Part shown: positions 56,216-64,000 of the stretch, piece by piece
Numbering within the stretch: the first letter of the stretch is position 1
How the letters are laid out: every line of letters begins with the position of its first letter
Assembly (NCBI GenBank): GCA_947846985.1
Contig: CANTUZ010000025.1
Span: 6,384,100 to 6,448,099 of the forward strand
DNA: 64,000 bases
Direction of reading: 5' to 3'
DNA from: Fratercula arctica
Lineage: Eukaryota > Chordata > Aves > Charadriiformes > Alcidae
The notes under the pieces: generated by a model
What the model was told of the DNA's origin: nothing
The model's input: the letters and a program-made list of their open reading frames with translations, nothing else
The model's database searches: none
Translations under genes and position numbers: made by a program

Positions 56216-58869
56216 AGCTCTGTTAGAGCATAGCAGTATTCACAGAGATTTCTTTGCTATTTATTGAAAGCTGGGAAGCATTACTCTGCTTTTTTTTTCT
56301 TTTTTTCCTTTTTTTTTTTTTTAAATCCAGAGTACTGCTGTTTTAAATGAGGAAGGAGAGTTTCTATCCTACAGAAGTATATAGGAATTTTCTGTCAAAG
56401 ATCTCTATATGATACTAGTTTAGGTGATTGAGACTCTGGTATCAGAGCCTACCATAATTTTTACAAGTTTAACTCTGACTGTTTCTTACCTTCTCAGCAC
56501 TCCTTCAAATTATTTTGTTCTGTCAAACAATTAAAATGCCTTTTGTGTGACTGTTTATAAAAGACTTTGGGATTGAGATTAGATGTTGTATGAAATCAAG
56601 GCTTCTAGTTGTAATCTGTAGCATCTTTATTGATCTGCACAGTTTACAAAATACTTATTCTGATATCCACTGGGGTTCCTCTGTGTTTGTCCAAAGCTGA
56701 AATTCTTGAAAAGTGGCTGCTGAGTTGCACTGTCAAGCAGTTGTTCATCTGTTTATTTCCTCTTTTGTCTATTGCAGCATTTCCTTCACATTTGCAGTAC
56801 TACTGGCAAGGTATATCGATAATGCAATCTATGACTTTTATTTATTCTCTCTGTGATTGCTGCAATCCTAATAATGTTTTCATCCAAGCGTTATATGTCT
56901 GACTAAGATCTAGGATCCTAATCATGATTAAGAAAGAGCCATTTTTTTAGGTATCACAACATTGCTCTGAAACATATCCAGGTGAATAGCAGGGTGTGCC
57001 CCATTGAAGAATTTTTAGGAGGTTTTCAGCATAATTCTCAGAGAATTTTATTTTTAATTACAGCCACATCTTTTTTAACATGTCTGCACATACATAATGT
57101 AGTATGTAAAAAGGGCTAAATATAAATATAAAGCATTCTTAAGTTCAGAGTGCATCCAGAGTCTCTCTGCTGTATGGCATACAGTTGAGCGTCAGTAACA
57201 CTACTGGCATCTGAGCTTGCAATGTCTTATGTTGTGGATTGGTCAGGCAGAAGCGTTAAATTTGCAAAGGAGAAAAAGCTATGCAATTTAATTCTCCAGT
57301 TTTGAGTTTTGAAATTAAATGGAATAAGGATGATTTTGTGGGGTTTTTTTTTTAAACAAATTTTACATTGAAAATTACATGTTGCCAGCTGCCAAAAATG
57401 CTTGTTGAACCATATTGGTTTTGCAGCTCTCATGCCCCAACTAGGTTTACTTGTAAACCTCTGTGCTGGTGGAGTTTACAGCACCCTGTGGGTTTGTACA
57501 TTGGAGAGAATGATGTGCATGTGGCTGCTCAGTTACAGTGGCTCAGGTGCTGAGCAGTAAGACAGTAAGTGATGGCAACTCACGCGTATGTCCACTTAGA
57601 CTGCAGTAAGGAAAGTTTGAGAGAGATACACTTGAGATTTGAGTGATAATCCCATTCCTGCCCCACACCCTTCCCCCTCTTTAGGTCAGTAGGTTCCAGT
57701 AGGATTCCTGGATAAAATTTAACTTCTGTACTGATTGTCTGAACATGAATAAGTCTTTCTTCTTGAAAACAAAAGGATATTTTTAAGATGTGATCTTCAC
57801 TCACCTCTGAGAGATGCTACCATACATAACAGATTCCAGCTTGAATTTGCTTGTGGAAATCTTTGGTCTATTTTGAGAGAAGGTTGGGGTTTGGTTTTTT
57901 CCCCTTATTCCATATCAATGGGTCTATGAGCCGGATTCAGCTGAGATAGATCCTATAGAAACAAGTTCTGCTTATTCTTTCTACATTCTGTGTAATGTTT
58001 TCTGAACCTACTGTCTCCTCTTAAAATACCTGGCACAAGAAATGATGCATCTCCCTCTAACTTGACTCCAGAAAATATTCCAGGACCCTAAGGTGTTCAG
58101 TGTACAGGCCACATTTTATAGTCATATACAGCATCTGGATCCCTGTCACCCATGTCAAGGAGATCCTGATGCAAATAATCAGATAGAACTTGAGGCTGGT
58201 TTCTGAGATCTCTTGAGTAAAAATCTTTTATGCAGCCTTTTTTTCCTACCGCTCTAGGAATCAAGAGCAAACCTGAAAAATAAAATCTCTTATGCAATAT
58301 GACATGACAACATTGAACAATTGTTGTTAAGGCTTTCAGTTCTCATTAATTATATAGTAATTTCATAGCTCCTTGGAAAAATGTGCTTTAGTACTTCTTT
58401 CTCCTAGGTGATGGAAGGAAGTCTCCATAATTTCTCCAGTAACATTGCAGACAGATACTAAGACTGTTCCCAGAATCCTGCTGTCTTTTCCATTCAATCT
58501 CTAGCAGTCACTGAGAAAAGAAAAGAGATTAAGTAAAATGGTTCCTGCAGTACTAGTTAACTCTCTGATAATGTTTTCACAGATGCAAGACTGGGGAAAA
58601 AAATCCAATAATTTGTTCTCGTCTAAACCAAGAGAAGACTCTGTAAAAGAGTGGTTTTCCAGTCTGTAGGTTCCATGAGCCTTGTATATATTTTTTCTGA
58701 GTCAAGTCTCCCATCAGTGTTACTGCAATAGATGATCTTTACATTGTAATGACTGTTGTAAAATAATCTAGTCACACATTAAAGTGATAATCTGTTTAAT
58801 GCTAATATAGATTTTAAGTAAGGTCTGTAAGCCCAGATCTTGTTTGTAAACATGGAGGGACTCATGGGT
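56216..58869 (+). other. HOMER1: HOMER1 intron 2 segment, nothing recognised
   Basis: AT-rich intron with T runs at about 56289-56321. No gene or repeat family recognised. Confidence 0.5.
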
Positions 58870-60065
58870 GAAGTGGTGATTGGTGGCTGTCTTGGTCAAT
58901 AGTTGAGTTTCAAATCGTTGGTGATAGGAAAAAAACTGCCAGCAAAACTTCAACCCTGGATACGGGGAGAGCAGACTTTGGACTGCTGAAGGAACTAGTT
59001 GATAAGGTCCCCTGGGAATCTGCTTTTGAAGGTATTGGGGTCCACGAATGCTGGTCACTTTTTAAGAGCCATCTCTTAAGAGAGCAGGAGCAAGCAATTC
59101 CAAAGTGTTGGAAGTCAAGCAAGAAGGGCAGAAAGCTGGCTTGGCCTTAGGCAGAAAAGGAAAGTGTATGGACATTGGAAGCAAGGACAGGCAACACAGG
59201 AGGACTACAGAGATGCTGTTCACCACTGTAGGGAGAAAATTTGTGCAGCCAAAGCTTGATTGGAGTTCAAGCTGGCCAGCACTGTGTAGGACAACAAAAA
59301 GGGCTTTTTTTTTTTAAAATATGTTAACAGCAAAAGGAGAATCGGAGATAATATTGGTGCATTACTTGATGAGGTCAGTCACCTCACAAATAGGGACATA
59401 GATAAAGTGGAGATGTTTAATGCTTTCTTCGCCTCTGTCTTTAATGCCAATGATGGGCCCTGGGACTCCTGGAGCCCCATGTTCCAAGACCATAACTGGG
59501 GGGATGATAAACTCCCAGCCAATCCTGAACTTGTTCGACACTTGCTGCTCCAGCTGGATGCACATAAGTCTATGGGGCCTGATGGGATTCATCCCAGGGT
59601 ACTGAAAGAGCTGGCCGATGTCATTGTGGGACCTCTCTCCATTATTTTTCAATGGTCTTGGGAATCTGCAGAGGTCCGAGTTGACTGGAAACTGGCAAAT
59701 GTTGTCCCAATTTTCAAGAAGGGTAAGAAGGAAGACCCTGGTAATTACAGGCCTGTCAGTCTCACTTCAGTGCCTGGTAAAATTATGGAGAAGGTTATTC
59801 CGGGAGTTACTGAAAAAACACTTGAGAGACAATGCAACCATTAGTCATAGCCAGCATGGGTTCACAAGGAAAAAGTCCTGCTTAACCAACTTAATTTCCT
59901 TTTATGACAAGGTCACCCATCTAGTTGACCAAGGGAAGCCAGTAGATGTGGGGTTTTTATTTTATTTTAGCAAAGCTTTTGATACTGTCTCTTATAGTAT
60001 CCTTCTGGTCAAAACATCCAGCATACAGCTAGACAAGTCCATAACACATTGGGTGAACAATTGAT
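58870..60065 (+). mobile_element. CR1 LINE, middle of ORF2, no 3' end
   Basis: It contains the segment between endonuclease and RT (about 58900-59330) and the RT N-terminal half ([32 protein letters not shown], then in another frame [22 protein letters not shown] and FSKAFDTVS). It stops near 60065 after a WVNN segment, well before YADD and the 3' tail. Because CR1 normally keeps its 3' end, the missing part was lost after insertion. Confidence 0.85.
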
Positions 60066-61059
60066 CCAGGCAGCCTGTTCTGGGTTCTCTCTTGTGCAGC
60101 CAGCCCACGTGACCAGCTGAAGCAGTGAGCAGTCTCAGCTGAAAACTGGTTGGTTTCTCCAATGTTTTAAGCTAATTTGCAACCAGATACGCCACTGTCA
60201 CTGCAGCAAATGCCAGTCCCGCAGTCTTTAAACCTGCCTGTTGCTTGGAGGGCACAAGTCCTTGTACTCAGAGTCTTCTTCACTGAGGAAGTTACATCTG
60301 TGACAAAATTACCTGCACTCTCAACTCTGTGCTACAAGTTCAAATTAATCAAGCAATGGATAGAAATAGGGCTTAAGCAAGGAGACAACATAGCTAGAGC
60401 TTAAGTTGGGAGGAAGACTCTTTTCTACACTGTCCCCAGTATAATTAATTTCAAAAATGTTACTGTTGACAGCTTCCACACCAAGAGAGAGAGCATTCGG
60501 TGAACTCGCACAGCTCTGTTCTGGGCTTCCACCAGGTTATTTCAAAAGGAGGAATTCCAAGCACTAACAGTACACAAGATGACAAGAAGTATACAAGAAA
60601 AAAACAGCACCAGGACACCTCCTTTCTAAGAAGTCCACCTCTGCTGTCTCATGTTCTCTATTCTGTCCTACATGGCATAAACAGTTGTTTCCCATAAGGT
60701 CAGTTGGAGGCCTTGGTGCAAGTGCAACCCTGCTGGCTATATTTGGACCCCCAACGATATGCCCAAAGAAAGGAGGATGACTGAATTACCAGTGACTTCA
60801 CTGACCAGCTTCTCCTATGTGAAAATCTGAGGAGAAGTTTTGTGGACAATTAATGCTAGAGATGGTTCTCCAGTCTCTAGTCACACAATAAATCTTGCCC
60901 GTGACCTGATGAGGCTTGTTGATTCAAATCTAAGCTTTCAAACATTCCAAAGTTTTCCAATAATTGTTCACAACGGTAGCTAAAACTTGCTCTTTGAGGC
61001 AAAGGCTATCAGAGAAAAGGGCCTGTTTGATATCCTCAGCTACATCGAGATTTGCTCTT
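60066..61059 (+). other. HOMER1: HOMER1 intron 2 segment, nothing firmly recognised
   Basis: About 1 kb without a recognised repeat. An AATAAA at about 60889 in a moderately GC-rich setting might belong to an old LTR, but no ends are visible. Confidence 0.4.
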
Positions 61060-61653
61060 TGTTGCAGTTTGGGACGGATTGGCCCAAGACAACAGATGCT
61101 CTCCCCCACCTCTCGCTCTAAGGAGAGAAAGAAAAGATATAAAGAGATTTATGAGTTAAGAACTAAACTACTTTAATGAAATATTAATAACAAAATAAAA
61201 AGGAAATAATGAAATAGATACAATACACAATAACCATACCAAGTTCCCAGGAAAGTATCATCAGCAGGCACTGGGGAAGTCCCACACTGAACTAAGCAAT
61301 GGATGGAAACTGCACCCTGTATCTAGATTCCGGAACGCACAGATCGGGATCAAAATCAGACAAACAGACAAGGTTCTACTCAGACATCAATCATAAAAAC
61401 AAAAAAAAAGAGCCATTAAAGAACAAAGCTAACCCTTTGATCCCTCAGCTTTAATACTGAGCATGGCAGATGGGATGGAATACCCTATTGGTCAGTTTTG
61501 GGTCACCTGTCCTGTCCAATACTCTCCACAGGTGTGACCCCTCCACAGATTAAACAACCAAGTCAGCTAACCCTGGTTGCCACAGCAACAACTGTAAGCA
61601 AGAGCCTCTCTCACTGAGACGAAAATTGGCTCTGCTCCACCCCAAACCAGGAC
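61060..61653 (-). mobile_element. ERVL-type LTR (copy 2 of the type at 21878)
   Basis: On the + strand it runs from TGTTGCAGTTTGG to AAACCAGGACA, so in its own sense it begins TGTCCTGGTTTGG. Long blocks match 21878-22400 ('gaaataatgaaatagataca', 'tttgatccctcagctttaatactgagcat', 'gcaagagcctctct'). I see no matching target duplication at the flanks. It lies directly in front of the CR1 at 61724. Confidence 0.75.
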
Positions 61654-61723
61654 ATTCCACACCTTATTCCATACCATTTGCATCATGCTCAGATCACCTG
61701 GCGATGCACAACACTTGCATCAT

Positions 61724-63838
61724 GCTTGGAGAGATCCCATGGGCTAGGGCTCTGGAAGGCAGGAGGGCTCAAGAGAGCTGGTTGGTATTCAAATACCACT
61801 TTCTCCAAGCTCAGGATTGGTGCATCCCTAAGAGCCAGAAATCAGGCAAGGGACGCAGGAGACCTGCATGGTTGAGCAGGGAGCTTCTGAAAAAGCTCAA
61901 ATGGAAGAAAGAAGTTTACAGCGCATGGAAGAAGGGACTGACCACTTGGGAAGATTACAAGAATGCCGCCAGAGTAAGCAGAGATAAAATGAGGAAAGCC
62001 AAGGCCTCCTTGGAATTAAACCTGGCAAGGGATGTCAAGGTCAACAGGAAGGGCTTCTTCAAGTATATTAGAGGCAAAAGGAAAACTAGAGAAGTTCTGG
62101 GCCAGCTGTTGAATGAGACAGGTGCCATGGTGACAGAGGATGCGGAGAAGGCGGAGTTATTGAATGCCTTCTTTGCTTTGGTCTTTACTGCTCAGGCCAG
62201 CCCTCAGGAGTCCCAGGCTTTGGAGAAAGTAACAGGGAAAGTCTGGACAAAGGAAGACTTCCCCTTGGTTGAGGAGGATCAAGTGAGAGACCAATGAAGT
62301 CAACTGGATATCCACAAGTCCATGGGTCCTGATGGGATGCACCCGAGAGTGCCGAGGGAGCTGGCAGAAGTCATTGCTGAGCCAATCTCCATCATCTTTG
62401 AAAGGTCCTGGAGAACAAGCGAGGTGCCTGAGGACTGGAGGAAAGCCAATGTCACTCCAGTCTTCAAAAAGGGCAAGAAGGAGGACCCAGGAAACTACAG
62501 GCCGGTCAGCCTCACCTCCATCCCTGGAAAGATGATGGAACAGCTCATTCTGGGCATCATCTCAAGGCATGTGGAGGAAAAGAAAGCTATTGGAAGTAGC
62601 CAACATGGATTCACCAAGGGGAAATCATGTCTGACTAATCTGATAGCCTTCTATGATGGCATGACTGGATGGATAGATGAGGGGAGGGCAGTGGATGATG
62701 TCTACCTTGACTTCAGCAAGGCTTTCGACACGGTCTCCCACAGCATCCTCATAGGGAAGCTTAGGAAGTGTGGGTTAGATGAATGGACAGTGGGGTGGAT
62801 TGAAAACTGTCTGAAAGAGAGAGCTCAGAGGGTCGCGATTAGGGGCACAGAGTCTAGTTGGAGGTCAGTGACAAGTGGTGTTCCCCAGGGGTCAGTACTG
62901 GGCCCAGTCCTCTTCAATATATTCATCAATGACCTGGATGAAGGGATAGAGTGTACCCTCGGCAAGTTTGCTGATGACACAAAACTGGGAGGGGTGGCTG
63001 ACACACCAGAAGGCTGTGGTGCCATTCAGTGAGACCTGGACGGGCTGGAGAGTTGGACAGAGAGAAACCTTAGGAAATTCAACAAGGGCATGTGTAGGGT
63101 GCTGCACCTGGGGAGGAACAACCCCATGCAGCAGTACAGGTTGGGGGCTGACCTGGTGGAGAGCAGCTCTGTGGAAAGAGACCTGGGAGTCCTGCTGGAC
63201 AACAGGATGACCATGAGGCAGCAATGTGCCCTTGTGGCCAAGAAGGCCAATGGCATCCTGGGGTGCATCAAGAAGAGTGTGGCCAGCAGGTGGAGGGAGG
63301 TCATCCTCCCCCTCTACTCTGCCCTGGTGAGGCCGTATCTGGAGTACTGTGTCCAATTCTGGACTCACCGGTTCAAGAAGGACAGGGAACTGCTGGAGAG
63401 GGTACAGCAAAGGGCTATGAGGATGATTAGGGGACTGGAACATCTCTCTCATGACGAAAGGCTGAGGGACTTGGGTCTCTTCAGTCTGGAAAAAAGACGA
63501 CTGAGGGAGGATCTTATCAATGCTTATAAATACTTAAAGGATGGGTGTCAGGAGGATGGGGCCAGGCTCTTTTCAGTGATGCCCGGCAACAGGAGAAGAG
63601 GTAATGGGCACAAACTTGAACTTAAGAATTCCACCTAAACATAAGGAGGACCTTCTTTACCCTGAGGGTGGCAGAGCACTGGAAGAGGCTGCCCAGAGAG
63701 GTGGTGGAGTCTCCGTCTCTGGAAACATTCAAAACATGCCTGGATGCATTCCTGTGCAACCTGCTTTGGCAGGGGGATTGGACTAGATGATCTCCAGAGG
63801 TCCCTTCCAACCTCTGTCATTCTTTGATTCTATGATCA
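61724..63838 (+). mobile_element. CR1 LINE, 2.1 kb, one continuous ORF2 frame with two stops
   Basis: From the 5' truncation point to 63638 a single frame encodes the ORF2 linker and RT ([61 protein letters not shown]). It is broken only by TGA at 62295-62297 and TGA at 63030-63032. A frameshift near 63630 precedes the 3' end 'ggattggactagatgatctcc' and terminal 'attctttgattctatgat'. It is the subtype of the copy at 19729. It is 5'-truncated before the endonuclease. Confidence 0.94.
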
Positions 63839-64000
63839 CTAATACTTTTATCTATCAAATCTATAGACCCATATATAGATAGATACATGAAGGTCACTCA
63901 TTATGTGATTATCTTAATCACAAAAGTTTGCTAAGTCCATTTAGTTCATAACTGCAGGATTTCATGTATCCTAGCAGATTCTCAGGGTAGGGAAGATGGT
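63839..64000 (+). other. HOMER1: End of window, intron 2
   Basis: AT-rich intron with a short (GATA)-like run near 63880; no feature recognised. Confidence 0.5.

Noticed and set aside
17935..63838. Short tandem words such as ATTCTATGATTCTAT as possible CRISPR-like or regulatory repeats
   Set aside because: They are the normal 3' tails of CR1 elements.
1..64000. tRNA, rRNA or other structured RNA genes, CRISPR arrays, bacterial-type operons
   Set aside because: None seen by eye; the window is vertebrate chromosomal DNA. A tRNAscan/Infernal run would be needed to exclude small RNAs.

Overview
The window reads as avian chromosomal DNA. It is full of CR1 LINE copies with the bird/reptile CR1 3' end, a short repeat related to ATTCTRTGA, and of bird-type endogenous retroviruses (ERVs) and solo LTRs. 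The only host gene I can name is HOMER1, on the + strand: a CpG-island promoter and very short coding exon 1 (ATGGG at 3626-3630, splice donor at 3631) and coding exon 2 (54310-54466). Exon 2 encodes residues 3-54 of the HOMER1 EVH1 domain, including Trp24. The two exons join in phase (M-G-E-Q-P). Everything from 3631 to 54309 is therefore intron 1 (about 50.7 kb), and 54467-64000 is the start of intron 2. I cannot name the species.

Layout. 1-945: three-layer nest of a CR1 fragment, the end of an ERV LTR and a complete solo LTR. 946-1859: unremarkable upstream DNA. 1860-3660: CpG island with four evenly spaced CRE-type sites, a TATA-like box and a 378-bp (CCCTT)n repeat inside the presumed 5' leader. 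3631-8489: ordinary intron. 8490-16654: a decayed minus-strand provirus (here called ERV-A1) with a 3.2-kb CR1 inserted in pol and an ERVL-type LTR at its broken left end. 17935-22581: two CR1 3' ends and two LTRs. 24062-29159: a sense-strand, ERVL-like element with gag, pro, RT, RNase H, integrase and a 3' LTR, but no 5' LTR. 32368-34970: a CR1 and a 1.06-kb solo LTR with a perfect 5-bp target duplication. 37895-46652: a second provirus of the ERV-A family (ERV-A2), minus strand, with gag, pro, pol, env and 3' LTR, bounded by a perfect ACCGG duplication. 47036-47780 and 52645-53294: two more copies of the solo LTR seen at 253-885. 51178-53978: a CR1 split by one of them. After exon 2, intron 2 holds three more CR1s and one LTR.

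By my count about 30 kb of the 50.7 kb of intron 1 (roughly 60 percent) is recognisable transposon or ERV sequence. All the ERV genes are broken by stops, frameshifts or deletions; nothing looks able to move now. Both env-bearing proviruses lie antisense to HOMER1, and the ERVL-like element lies in sense.

I found no new enzyme system. The most unusual items are: a tandem duplication of a cysteine/N-glycan domain in the ERV-A2 surface-envelope remnant; a conserved A-AAA-AAC frameshift heptamer at the gag-pro junction of both ERV-A copies; the long CCCTT tract and the regular CRE array in the HOMER1 promoter/leader; and an inverted duplication at the broken 5' end of the ERVL-like element.
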